Below, one piece after another: positions 8,793 through 17,406 of a stretch of DNA of 19,424 bases. Under the pieces are notes generated by a model. It made no database searches, was not told the DNA's origin, and saw nothing but the letters and a program-made list of their open reading frames with translations. The position numbers and the translations under genes are program-made. Origin of the DNA: JAFDZO01 sp038225955 (lineage in GTDB: Bacteria; Bacteroidota; Ignavibacteria; Tepidaquicellales; Tepidaquicellaceae); contig JBBRQV010000045.1 in NCBI GenBank assembly GCA_038225955.1, positions 1-19,424 on the forward strand. The letters are read 5' to 3'. Position 1 is the first letter of the stretch, and every line of letters begins with the position of its first letter.

Positions 8793-9557
8793 ATGAAAGA
8801 ATTTAATTATAGCGATTACCGTGATTTTATAAATACTCTAAAGAAGGATTATAGCTTCACATGTTTTTCGAAGGTAAAAAACTCCGATGAACCGATTGAA
8901 AGAAAAATTTTACTCAGGCATGATATAGATTTATCATTGGAAAAAGCTCTTGAAATGGCTGAAATAGAAAATGAGCTCGGTGTATCAGCTACATATTTTT
9001 TATATCTACGCTCTCCTTTCTACAATATATTTTCTATTAAAGAAGAAAAAATTATACAAAGAATAATTGAGTTAAAACATAATATAGGTCTGCATTTTGA
9101 TTTTGCAAAGTATCAGGACTTGTCAATTTCGCAGATGTCGCTACAGATAAAAAGAGAAGTTGAATTCATGCAGAATTTTTACAGCAATATATTGGACTCA
9201 GTTAGTTTTCACAGGCCGTTACCTCCTGAATTTTTCAGCAAGCTTGAGTTGGGTAATTGTCCCCATGTATTTGAACCGGTGTTTGTAAATAATTTTAAAT
9301 ACCTTTCTGACTCTCGCGGCATCTGGAGATATGGGCATCCGCTTGATAGTAAAGAGTACGCTGGGAAAAAAAGCATGCATATATTAATTCACCCGATATG
9401 GTGGAATAACGAATCAGTATCCGACCTTAATTGCATTAGTAACTTCAGTGAACTTTATTACGAAACGTTTGAGAGTCATTTGTATTCCGAATTAAAAAGT
9501 TTCTGGGACAACAAAAATAGAAAACCCTATACAAGAAATAGTAATCATAAAAGATAA
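8793..9557 (+). CDS. NodB-like polysaccharide deacetylase homologue
   Basis: 254-residue protein with the spaced motifs of the carbohydrate esterase 4 / NodB-like fold: LRHDID at 41-46 (Asp and His as candidate catalytic and metal ligands), GLHFD at 99-103, SFHRP at 138-142 and HPIWW at 200-204. No signal peptide is seen, so it would act in the cytoplasm, possibly on a nucleotide- or lipid-linked sugar, rather than on exported polymer. The second motif is only GLHFD, not the canonical H(S/T)xxH, so the chemistry could be deacetylation or another hydrolysis. Its TAA stop is followed immediately, in the same frame, by the TTG start of the next gene. Confidence 0.7.
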   Translation: MKEFNYSDYRDFINTLKKDYSFTCFSKVKNSDEPIERKILLRHDIDLSLEKALEMAEIENELGVSATYFLYLRSPFYNIFSIKEEKIIQRIIELKHNIGLHFDFAKYQDLSISQMSLQIKREVEFMQNFYSNILDSVSFHRPLPPEFFSKLELGNCPHVFEPVFVNNFKYLSDSRGIWRYGHPLDSKEYAGKKSMHILIHPIWWNNESVSDLNCISNFSELYYETFESHLYSELKSFWDNKNRKPYTRNSNHKR

Positions 9558-10670
9558 TTGGTAAAAAGAAAAATTTTAATTGTAAGCAGTTCGTTCTACC
9601 CGCAAAATAGCCCTCGGTCATTTCGTACAACAGAGTTAGTAAAAGAATTTGCCAGAGAAGGACATGATGTAACTCTATATACTATAAAAGATAAAAAAAT
9701 TCATGAGCAATTTGAAAAAGAATACAATGTAACGATTAAAGACCTAGGTAAGGCGAAATTTAAAGAAATTGACTTCAGCAGTTCAAATAAATACGTATCA
9801 TTATATAAAAGATTATTAAGACGTGTATTACTTTATTTGTTTGAGTATCCCGATGTCGGGCTTATGATTCAGGTAAAGTCAGCTTTAAAAAATGAGTCAG
9901 GTTATGATTTACTTGTTTCAGTAGCTGTCCCGCATCCGATTCACTGGGGAACTGCTAAAGCATGGAACCAAAAAAAACCGATTGCAAAAACCTGGGTAGC
10001 CGATAGCGGAGACCCTTACATGGGTGTTTCTTACGATAGATATGGTAAGCCGTTTTACTTTAAAATGCTTGAGAAATCATGGGGAAGGAAGTCCACTTAT
10101 ATGGCAATAACGAATATAAACATGAAGCAAAATTACTATCCGGAGTTTAATGATAAGATTGTTGAAATTACACAGGGATTTAATTTTGACGACGTTAATA
10201 AAAATAAAGAAGAAGTAAAAAATAGTGTTCCGACTTTTGCTTTTGCAGGAACGTTTATGAAGTCAGTTAGAAATCCTAGTAAATTCTTGCAATACTTATC
10301 AACATTAAAAACAGATTTTAAATTTGTTATTTATACACGCGGCGCAGAACTTGTTCTTCCTTTCAAAGAAGTACTTGGAGATAAATTAGAATTAAGACAA
10401 TTTATTCCTAGAACAGAGCTATTGAAAGAACTTAAGAATATGGATTTTTTAATAAACCTCGGTTACGATCCCGTGTTGCAATCACCAAGTAAATTGATTG
10501 ATTATTATATGACGGGCAGACCGATACTTTCATTGGAAGGTGAAGTCTTAGATGAAAAGCTCATTGATGAATTTTTAAGCGGAGATTATTCAGGAAGATT
10601 TGAAGTTGAAAATTTTGAGCAGTTCGATATTAAAAATGTTGCACAGAAATTTTTAAACCTTATTAAATAG
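9558..10670 (+). CDS. GT4-like (GT-B fold) glycosyltransferase
   Basis: 370-residue glycosyltransferase. The N-terminal KILIVSSSFYPQNSPRSFRT matches the GT4 opening with an acceptor-binding loop. The C-terminal half has TFAFAGTF near the domain junction and a donor-binding region SPSKLIDYYMTGRPIL in place of the commoner E-x7-E motif. The start is TTG at 9558, directly abutting the upstream stop; no in-frame ATG lies nearby and the first strand begins four residues later, so this start is well supported. A diverged fragment homologous to the middle of this gene (about 10122-10190) remains downstream of wecB. The sugar specificity is unknown. Confidence 0.83.
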   Translation: MVKRKILIVSSSFYPQNSPRSFRTTELVKEFAREGHDVTLYTIKDKKIHEQFEKEYNVTIKDLGKAKFKEIDFSSSNKYVSLYKRLLRRVLLYLFEYPDVGLMIQVKSALKNESGYDLLVSVAVPHPIHWGTAKAWNQKKPIAKTWVADSGDPYMGVSYDRYGKPFYFKMLEKSWGRKSTYMAITNINMKQNYYPEFNDKIVEITQGFNFDDVNKNKEEVKNSVPTFAFAGTFMKSVRNPSKFLQYLSTLKTDFKFVIYTRGAELVLPFKEVLGDKLELRQFIPRTELLKELKNMDFLINLGYDPVLQSPSKLIDYYMTGRPILSLEGEVLDEKLIDEFLSGDYSGRFEVENFEQFDIKNVAQKFLNLIK

Positions 10671-10683
10671 TTCGTAAATTAAT

Positions 10684-11754
10684 TTGAAGATAATAACAAT
10701 TGTTGGTGCCCGTCCACAGTTTATTAAAGCAGCAGTAGTCTCGCGCGCTTTCAGAGAAAAGGGAGGAATAGAAGAAGTGATTTTACATACAGGTCAGCAT
10801 TTTGATAGTAATATGTCTGATATTTTCTTTAAACAGATGGATATACCTGAACCTAAGTATAATCTGAATATCAATAGTTTATCTCATGGCGTAATGACAG
10901 GAAAAATGTTAGAAGGAATTGAAAATATTTTGCAGTCTGAAAAACCTGATATGGTTTTGGTTTATGGCGATACAAATTCTACTTTAGCAGGCGCGCTGGC
11001 AGCAGCAAAACTTCACATAAGTATAGCTCATGTGGAATCCGGTTTAAGAAGTTTTAACATGAAAATGCCTGAAGAAATAAACAGAATTTTAACAGACCGG
11101 ATAAGTTCCGTATTATTTTGCCCAACCGAAAACTCTGTTTCAAATCTCCAAAAGGAAGGATTTGAAAGTTTTGATGCCCGAATAGTTAATTCGGGTGATG
11201 TAATGTACGATGCTGCGCTTTATTACTCTAATATAGGAATAGATGAATCAAGACGTAAAAAATTTGAATTCAAAGAATTTGTATTGGCAACTATTCACAG
11301 AGAAGAAAATGTCAGAAGTAATGAAAACTTAACTTCAATTATTAGTTCATTGAATATAATTAATTCAGACTTTTGTCGTGTGGTTGCTCCTTTGCATCCA
11401 GGTACGTTAAAAAGAATAAACGAACTAAATTTAGAAGTTAAGTTCAAAATTCTTGAACCTCTTAGTTATATGGAAATGATATATTTAGTTAAATCTTGTA
11501 AACTTGTTGTAACTGATAGCGGGGGATTGCAAAAAGAAGCATTTTTTTTCAACAAATTCTGTTTAACGGCAAGAGAAGAAACAGAATGGACAGAATTAAC
11601 TGAAAATAGATTTAATTTTCTAGTTGGAACACAAACAGATAAGCTTATTACATTGTTTGAACAAATTATTAATATGGATTTTCCACCAACTATGTTTTTA
11701 TTTGGCAAAGGTAATGCCGGGGGATTAATTGTTGAAGAACTTACAAATTTTTAA
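10684..11754 (+). CDS. wecB: Non-hydrolysing UDP-GlcNAc 2-epimerase (WecB/WbpI family)
   Basis: 356-residue GT-B-like epimerase that interconverts UDP-GlcNAc-type sugars with the manno epimer. Signatures include GARPQFIKAA at 8-17, HTGQH at 35-39, YGDTNSTLAGALAA with Asp95, HVESGLRSF with Glu117, MPEEINR with Glu131, TIHREEN and DSGGLQKEA. The LRSFN-MPEEINR-TD and TEWTEL segments resemble WbpI, the 2-epimerase for UDP-2,3-diacetamido-glucuronate, as well as ordinary WecB. With a WbpG-type amidotransferase in the same cluster, the WbpI role is attractive but unproven. It starts with TTG at 10684; the protein's first strand KIITIVGAR begins at the second codon, so no other start fits. Confidence 0.93.
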   Translation: MKIITIVGARPQFIKAAVVSRAFREKGGIEEVILHTGQHFDSNMSDIFFKQMDIPEPKYNLNINSLSHGVMTGKMLEGIENILQSEKPDMVLVYGDTNSTLAGALAAAKLHISIAHVESGLRSFNMKMPEEINRILTDRISSVLFCPTENSVSNLQKEGFESFDARIVNSGDVMYDAALYYSNIGIDESRRKKFEFKEFVLATIHREENVRSNENLTSIISSLNIINSDFCRVVAPLHPGTLKRINELNLEVKFKILEPLSYMEMIYLVKSCKLVVTDSGGLQKEAFFFNKFCLTAREETEWTELTENRFNFLVGTQTDKLITLFEQIINMDFPPTMFLFGKGNAGGLIVEELTNF

Positions 11755-11850
11755 GTATTTGAGTATACATACATAAAACAAAACTATTACAGCGAATTTT
11801 ATGCTAAAATTGTAGAAATTGCACAGGCTTTAAATTTGAACATTATCAAA
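11755..11850 (+). pseudogene. Relic fragment of a second GT4-like glycosyltransferase gene
   Basis: In the gap after wecB, the plus-strand frame continuing past its stop reads KQNYY-S-EF and then KIVEI-A-Q from about 11773 to 11841. This aligns without gaps to residues of the GT4-like gene at 10122-10190 (KQNYY-P-EF, KIVEI-T-Q). By eye 14 of 23 residues and about 50 of 69 bases match, with many differences at third codon positions. The fragment has no start codon and no flanking glycosyltransferase sequence. It looks like the leftover of a deleted homologous gene or of a recombination event; the silent changes say the source diverged as a functional protein before being lost. Confidence 0.65.
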
Positions 11851-11878
11851 AAAAGATTAAATAAAATTTTAATAATAA

Positions 11879-13141
11879 TTGGAAACCACAACAAAACATA
11901 AAGGCAGTTTTGGGATATGGATTTTTTTCTTACTGTCTCCATTCCTGACATTAATATATTCACTGAAAAACTATAGGCATTCATTCGCCAAGAATATAAT
12001 TTGGGCTTTTACAATTTTTTACGGATTCACGTTCGTTATTTTTAATGACGAAATGGATTCTGAACGTTATAAGCAATGGTTTATAAATAACGTTACAAAC
12101 AATTTAACTTTCTCTCAGTTTTTGGGAACACTATATAGTGTGGATAACTTCAGTACAGGTATTAACGTTGATATAGTAGAACCAATCTTGAGCTATACTG
12201 TTTCAACTTTCACCAGTGATTTCAGATTTTTATTTGCTGCATATGGTCTTATTATAGGTTTCTTTTATTCCCGAAATCTTTGGTATATTCTAGACAGGGT
12301 AGATTTCAAGGCGCGGCCTCTTTTGCTGCCCCTTGTGATGGCGTTCGCCCTAATTGCGCCTATATGGGACTTAAACGGGTTCAGATTCTGTGCGGCTACG
12401 CATATTTTTCTGTGCGGAGCCTTACCTTTTCTGTTTGAAGGGAAAAAGAAAGGGCTGATTATATGTTTGCTATCAATATTGGTTCATTTCTCGTTTGTAT
12501 TTCCACTTACAATTCTTGGAGTATACATGCTTGCGCGTAATAGGTTCTTTATCTATTACGTATTCTTTATTTCCACCATGTTTATAACAGAAATTAATAT
12601 TGACAATATTAATGATTTTGTTTCATCAAATTTTCCTGAAGTATTTCAGGTGAGAACCGCTGGATATACAAGTGCCGATAGGGCTCAGGAACTGCGGGAT
12701 GATTCTGCATCAAGTACTTTAAACTGGTATGTAAAAGGGCATGAGAATGTTCTAAAATGGTTGATAATAATTTTTATCTCGGTAATTTTCTTCAGGGGAA
12801 AAGATTACGTTCAAAACCATAAAAACTTGCTGCGGCTAATATGTTTCACTTTGTTGCTATATGGAATGTCAAACTTAACATCATTAGTTCCTTCCGGGGG
12901 TAGGTTCATTGCGCTCTCAAACTTATTTGCATTAGCATTTATTATTTTATATATACAAAATGGTCCTAAAGAAACTGTTTTGACAAAATTAATTCCTTTA
13001 GCGATTCCACTGCTATGGCTGTTTATTATAGTACGATTCCGTATGAGTCTTGATACATTTGGAGTTTCTACTTTATTAGGTAATCCCATTATCATTATGT
13101 TCTTTAAAGGTGACTATGCGATTATACAGTTGATTAAATAA
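11879..13141 (+). CDS. Polytopic membrane protein, probable O-antigen polymerase (Wzy/EpsG-like)
   Basis: 420-residue integral membrane protein with about ten hydrophobic segments. The first two lie near residues 12-54, a cluster of segments lies around 125-240, and several more follow after residue 290. Large hydrophilic stretches at about 55-120 and 240-290 would be periplasmic or cytoplasmic loops. The DLNGFRF segment between membrane helices resembles the conserved Arg region of EpsG-type polymerases. It would join repeat units at the outer face of the inner membrane. The start is TTG at 11879, directly after an in-frame TAA, so no longer N-terminus is possible; the next candidate start would remove the first helix. 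Polymerase sequences diverge strongly, so a flippase or other carrier cannot be fully excluded. Confidence 0.68.
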   Translation: METTTKHKGSFGIWIFFLLSPFLTLIYSLKNYRHSFAKNIIWAFTIFYGFTFVIFNDEMDSERYKQWFINNVTNNLTFSQFLGTLYSVDNFSTGINVDIVEPILSYTVSTFTSDFRFLFAAYGLIIGFFYSRNLWYILDRVDFKARPLLLPLVMAFALIAPIWDLNGFRFCAATHIFLCGALPFLFEGKKKGLIICLLSILVHFSFVFPLTILGVYMLARNRFFIYYVFFISTMFITEINIDNINDFVSSNFPEVFQVRTAGYTSADRAQELRDDSASSTLNWYVKGHENVLKWLIIIFISVIFFRGKDYVQNHKNLLRLICFTLLLYGMSNLTSLVPSGGRFIALSNLFALAFIILYIQNGPKETVLTKLIPLAIPLLWLFIIVRFRMSLDTFGVSTLLGNPIIIMFFKGDYAIIQLIK

Positions 13142-13237
13142 AATTAAATTTTCACCCTATTATATTCTTAAACCCTTTGAGAAAATTTCTCCCTAAAAAA
13201 TGGCATCAATTTTTTCTTTACATCTAAACAACCTCCT

Positions 13238-15121
13238 ATGTGCGGATTAGCGGGACTCATAGTTAAGACTGGCGCTAACTACGATTTCTCGAAATTCAAG
13301 GAAGCTACAAAATTAATGGCTCATAGAGGGCCTGATAATTTTGGTGAATATTATTCAGATAATCTGGCATTATTTCATTACAGATTAAGCATCATTGATA
13401 TTGAGGAGCGTTCTAATCAGCCTTTCTTTACAGAAGATAAAAACAAGGTTATAGTTTACAACGGCGAAATATATAATTTCAAAGAAATCGCCGCTAAATA
13501 TAATCTTAGCTTAAGGACAACTTCTGATACCGAAGTTTTACTAAAGGCATTGGATATTTATGGTCCAAAAGTATTAAGTGAATGGAACGGTATTTTTGCT
13601 CTAAGTCTTCATGATAGAGTAAAAAATACTCTTACACTCGTTCGTGATAGGTTCGGAGTAAAACCACTTTACATGTACGAAGATGATTCCTTCATCGCGT
13701 TTGCATCTGAAGCCAAAATAATTTTAAAATGGCTCGATTCATTCAAAATTAATATTCAGGGATTGTCAGAGTACCTATGGTATGGGAATACTCTCTCCAA
13801 TCAAACTTTGATTAATAATTTAATCAAAATCACTCCGGGTACTTCCCTGGAAATTGATTTGAAAAATTTTTCTAAACAGGAAAAAACCTTCTGGACAATT
13901 TCATCTCAGTATTCAGGAATTAATCATGATACATTCGACCAGGCAGTTGATAAAACCAGAAATTTATTAGAAGGCGCAGTTAAGCGTCAATTGATGAGTG
14001 ATGTACCGGTTGGAGTATTTCTCAGCGGCGGAATAGATTCTGCTGCAATTACTGCTTTTGCATCGCGGCACATAACAGGAAAGCTGAATACTTATTCCGT
14101 TGAATATGATTTCAATATAGGTGGAGAAAGTGAGCTTGCTTTAGCGGCTATTACTGCAAAGAAATTTAAAACAGATCATCATGAGATGAAGGTTGAATCA
14201 AAAAACATTGTTGAAGATTTTGAAGACCTTGTTTTTCAATATGATGAACCTTTTGCTGACTCCGCTAACTTCCCTCTTTATTTATTAGCGAAGCAATGTA
14301 AGTCTGATATAAAAGTTGTGCTTCAGGGAGATGGTGGAGACGAATTATTTGCCGGATACAGAAGATATAATCTATTGCATAGTCTTAAGTTTTGGAAATA
14401 TAGTTCGATGATACTCAGCAAAGTTCTGCTTAATAAATTTTTGCGATACAGAGCTGAAAGAATGACACTTGCGCTTAGCCAGAAATCTGATGCTTTAAGA
14501 ATGGCTTTACTGCTGACGGAAACAACTCCTCTTGCAAGACCGGAAGATATTTTTAATCCGGAATGGAAATCTGTACTGCAGAAAAAAAATCCGTTTAAGA
14601 CTTATGAAGATAAAAATGAAAAATTTAAGAACGAAGATTTAGTTCAGAGAATGTTGTACACAGATTTTGAAATTCTCCTTCCGCATACATATCTGGAAAA
14701 AGTTGATAAGGCCACAATGCTTACAAGCATTGAGGCAAGAGTGCCTTTCCTTGATAATGAATTGACTGAATATATTTTATATTTACCTTCAAATTACAAA
14801 ATTCTGAAAGGTGAAAAAAAATATTTGCTAAGAAAGAGTTTAGAAGGAATAGTTCCCGATGAAATTCTGGCTGCAAAGAAAAAAGGTTTTAACGTTCCCA
14901 TAAAAGAGTGGTTAAAGACAAGTTTATATGATTATACAAAAGAAAAATTTACATCATTCAAAGATAACAGCCATATAATTGATACAGCATATTTATTAAA
15001 ATTGCTTGACGACCATAAAAACAGTGTGAAAGACCACGGAATTATTTTGTGGAAAGCTCTTGTTCTTATTACATGGATTGACTTCTATAAAGAAAAAATT
15101 ATTTTTGAAATTCCGGATTAA
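13238..15121 (+). CDS. asnB: Asparagine synthase-type glutamine amidotransferase
   Basis: 627-residue AsnB family protein with an N-terminal Ntn glutaminase domain and a C-terminal ATP-dependent synthetase domain. Met-Cys2 (MCGLAGL) fixes the start, since Cys2 becomes the nucleophile after Met removal. RGPD near 30-33, NGEIYN at 75-80 and SDTE at 96-99 bind glutamine. The PP-loop SGGIDSA is at 263-269, followed by QGDGGDELFAGYRRY. In polysaccharide loci such AsnB proteins often amidate the carboxyl of a uronic acid (WbpS type) rather than make free asparagine. That role fits this location but is inference. It is preceded by a 95-base gap with no clear promoter. Confidence 0.92.
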   Translation: MCGLAGLIVKTGANYDFSKFKEATKLMAHRGPDNFGEYYSDNLALFHYRLSIIDIEERSNQPFFTEDKNKVIVYNGEIYNFKEIAAKYNLSLRTTSDTEVLLKALDIYGPKVLSEWNGIFALSLHDRVKNTLTLVRDRFGVKPLYMYEDDSFIAFASEAKIILKWLDSFKINIQGLSEYLWYGNTLSNQTLINNLIKITPGTSLEIDLKNFSKQEKTFWTISSQYSGINHDTFDQAVDKTRNLLEGAVKRQLMSDVPVGVFLSGGIDSAAITAFASRHITGKLNTYSVEYDFNIGGESELALAAITAKKFKTDHHEMKVESKNIVEDFEDLVFQYDEPFADSANFPLYLLAKQCKSDIKVVLQGDGGDELFAGYRRYNLLHSLKFWKYSSMILSKVLLNKFLRYRAERMTLALSQKSDALRMALLLTETTPLARPEDIFNPEWKSVLQKKNPFKTYEDKNEKFKNEDLVQRMLYTDFEILLPHTYLEKVDKATMLTSIEARVPFLDNELTEYILYLPSNYKILKGEKKYLLRKSLEGIVPDEILAAKKKGFNVPIKEWLKTSLYDYTKEKFTSFKDNSHIIDTAYLLKLLDDHKNSVKDHGIILWKALVLITWIDFYKEKIIFEIPD

Positions 15122-15142
15122 TACAATACGATATAAATAAAA

Positions 15143-16282
15143 ATGATTAGTAAGATAAAAAGTAAAATAGTTTCGAATCTCAGAAATATTCCGGGGTGGA
15201 AGACAGACCGAAAGATTGTCGCATTTGAATCTGACGATTGGGGCACAATTCGCATGCCATCTAAAAAAGTTCAGGATGAACTTGTCAGTCTCGGAATTAA
15301 CGCAGATAAAAATTATTACAACAATAACGACAGTCTTGAAAGTAATGAGGACATGGAAGGATTGTTTGAAGTGCTTACACGTTACAAAGATAAGAATGGA
15401 AGGCATGCGGCGTTTACTCCTATAGCGCTTGTTGCAAATCCTGATTTCAAAAAAATCAAAGAAAATAATTTTAAAGAATATTTTTACGAGCCTGTAACAG
15501 AAACTCTGAACAGATATGGCTCATCACACAACAAAGTTTTCGATTTGTGGAAGGAAGGAATAGATAAAAAAATATTTGTTCCACAATTTCATGGGAGAGA
15601 GCATCTTAATATAAAAAGGTGGATGGCTGCCTTGAATGGAAATTTCCCTGTAACAAAGACCTGTTTTGATTACGAATTTTTTGGATTAAGTGACGCTGAG
15701 TCAAACGAAAAAAGAGGTGAATTTCTAGCAGCAGTTGATATAGACGATTTAAATGATAACAAAAATTTAGCAGAAATTTTAAGAGACGGATTAAATTTGT
15801 TTAACAAAATACTTGGTTATAAAGCCAAGTATTTTGTTGCTCCAAATAGCTTAATGAATACAAAGCTTGAAAAAGATTTGAACGATATGGGAATAAAATT
15901 TTTAATAGGTTCACGAAATCAACCTGAATCTCTCGGCAACGGACAATATAAAAATAACTTTCGCTATATAGGGAAGAAAAATGAATTCGGTCAAACATTC
16001 TTAGTAAGGAATTCTCAGTTCGAGCACGGACAATCATTACAGCAATACGGTTACGAAAAATGTTTAACCGATATCGATGTATCTTTTAAATGGAAGAAGC
16101 CTTCGGTTATTTCAACTCACAGAGTAAACTATATAGGATTTATAAACGAAAAAAACAGAAAGCAGGGACTGGAACAACTTGATATGCTTTTAAAAAATAT
16201 TGTAAAGAAATGGCCTGATGTTGAATTTATGACTTCGGATGAGCTTGGCGAATTAATTGTAACCTCACAGAATGGCGATTAG
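15143..16282 (+). CDS. NodB-like polysaccharide (de)acetylase, paralogue A
   Basis: 379-residue protein of the type often labelled polysaccharide (de)acetylase. ESDDWG at 29-34 corresponds to the NodB Asp-Asp motif, HGREH at 150-154 to the two metal-binding His residues spaced as in HxxxH, VAPNS to the later Arg/Pro loop, and STHRVNYIGF near the C-terminus to the last His motif. No signal peptide is obvious, only a basic N-terminus, so action is likely cytoplasmic. The next gene is a clear paralogue and overlaps it by 11 bases. Compared with that paralogue, the residue after the first His is Gly rather than Ser, and the APN loop differs. Substrate unknown. Confidence 0.7.
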   Translation: MISKIKSKIVSNLRNIPGWKTDRKIVAFESDDWGTIRMPSKKVQDELVSLGINADKNYYNNNDSLESNEDMEGLFEVLTRYKDKNGRHAAFTPIALVANPDFKKIKENNFKEYFYEPVTETLNRYGSSHNKVFDLWKEGIDKKIFVPQFHGREHLNIKRWMAALNGNFPVTKTCFDYEFFGLSDAESNEKRGEFLAAVDIDDLNDNKNLAEILRDGLNLFNKILGYKAKYFVAPNSLMNTKLEKDLNDMGIKFLIGSRNQPESLGNGQYKNNFRYIGKKNEFGQTFLVRNSQFEHGQSLQQYGYEKCLTDIDVSFKWKKPSVISTHRVNYIGFINEKNRKQGLEQLDMLLKNIVKKWPDVEFMTSDELGELIVTSQNGD

Positions 16283-17399
16283 CTTTAAGCAAAGACTTAC
16301 ACGTAACGTACAGAATATACCGGGATGGCGCACTAAACGAAAGATTGTTGTAATTGAATCTGATGACTGGGGAAGCATCAGAATGTCTTCAAAAAAATCT
16401 TTTGATTTTTTTTTAAGCAAAGGTTTAGAAGTAAATAAATGCCCGTATAATAGCAACGATGCATTAGAATCGAATGAAGATTTAGAATTTCTTTTTGAAG
16501 TTTTAAACAGTGTAAAAGATAAAAACGGAAACTCAGCTATACTTACTGCAAACAATGTCGTTGCAAATCCTGATTTTGGAAAAATAAAAGCAGATAATTT
16601 TCAAAAGTATCATTATGAGTTATTTACTGATACTCTCAAAAAATATCCAAAGCATGATAAGGTTGTAAATCTTTATGAAGAAGGTATTTCGAAGAATTTA
16701 ATTCAGCCTCAGTCACACAGTAGGGAGCACGTAAATGTTGCTTTGTGGATGAAAGCCCTTCAGGATAATGATGAAATAACTCACATGGCATTTGACCAGA
16801 ATATGTTTTCAGTACATCCATCAGATAAACCATTATACAAAGATGAATTTATGGATGCATTTGGTTCTAATAAAATAATTGAAGAGCAAAAGGAAATTAT
16901 AACAGACGGATTAAATATTTTTGAAAACATTTGGGGTTTTAAGTCTAAATCATTCATAGCTCCAAGCTATACTTGGAATCCAAAATTGGAAGAAACTTTA
17001 AATTCCGGAGGAGTAAAATATATTCAGGGAATTATGATTCAGAAAACACATAGTGAGTTTTACGGACTCCCCATCAAAAAGAAATATCACTATCAGGGGC
17101 AAAAGAATAAATTAGGACAAAGATATTTAGTGCGTAATGCTTTTTTTGAGCCGACGTTACTTCCCGGATTTGATTACGTCAGTGATTGTCTCAATAGAAT
17201 TGATATAGCCTTTAAAAATAAAAAGCCTGCAATAATAGGCTCACATAGATTAAACTTTACCGGACTTATAAATCCTGATAACAGAGATAAAAATCTTAAA
17301 TCACTTACAGAGCTTCTTAAGAAAATAAAAACCTCATGGTCTGATGTTGAATTTATGTCTTCAGATATGCTGGGTGATACAATAAATAATTCTAATTAA
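16272..17399 (+). CDS. NodB-like polysaccharide (de)acetylase, paralogue B
   Basis: 375-residue tandem paralogue of the preceding protein. The two share the start (NIPGW, RKIV), ESDDWG at 29-34, LESNED at 65-70, KDKNG, VANPD at 97-101 and later LVRN and the C-terminal HR-N-GLIN block; somewhat over half of the first 100 residues are identical by eye. The metal-ligand motif is HSREH (His149/His153), closer to the canonical H(S/T)xxH, and the later loop reads IAPSY. Its ATG lies inside the end of paralogue A, so the two are translationally coupled. They may act on different sugars or form a heterodimer. The divergence shows an old duplication rather than a recent one. Confidence 0.7.
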   Translation: MAISFKQRLTRNVQNIPGWRTKRKIVVIESDDWGSIRMSSKKSFDFFLSKGLEVNKCPYNSNDALESNEDLEFLFEVLNSVKDKNGNSAILTANNVVANPDFGKIKADNFQKYHYELFTDTLKKYPKHDKVVNLYEEGISKNLIQPQSHSREHVNVALWMKALQDNDEITHMAFDQNMFSVHPSDKPLYKDEFMDAFGSNKIIEEQKEIITDGLNIFENIWGFKSKSFIAPSYTWNPKLEETLNSGGVKYIQGIMIQKTHSEFYGLPIKKKYHYQGQKNKLGQRYLVRNAFFEPTLLPGFDYVSDCLNRIDIAFKNKKPAIIGSHRLNFTGLINPDNRDKNLKSLTELLKKIKTSWSDVEFMSSDMLGDTINNSN

Positions 17400-17406
17400 C
17401 ATTGCA

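Noticed and set aside
11799..11984. Minus-strand ORF across the wecB/membrane-protein gap
   Set aside because: It overlaps the start of the membrane protein, and the gap is better explained by the plus-strand glycosyltransferase relic.
13142..13237. Possible terminator or promoter before asnB (the GAGAAA-A-TTTCTC palindrome)
   Set aside because: The palindrome has almost no loop, is followed by no T-run suited to termination, and no convincing promoter boxes could be placed.
13226..13240. CCTCCT just before the asnB ATG
   Set aside because: It is the complement of a Shine-Dalgarno, not a ribosome-binding site; probably chance.
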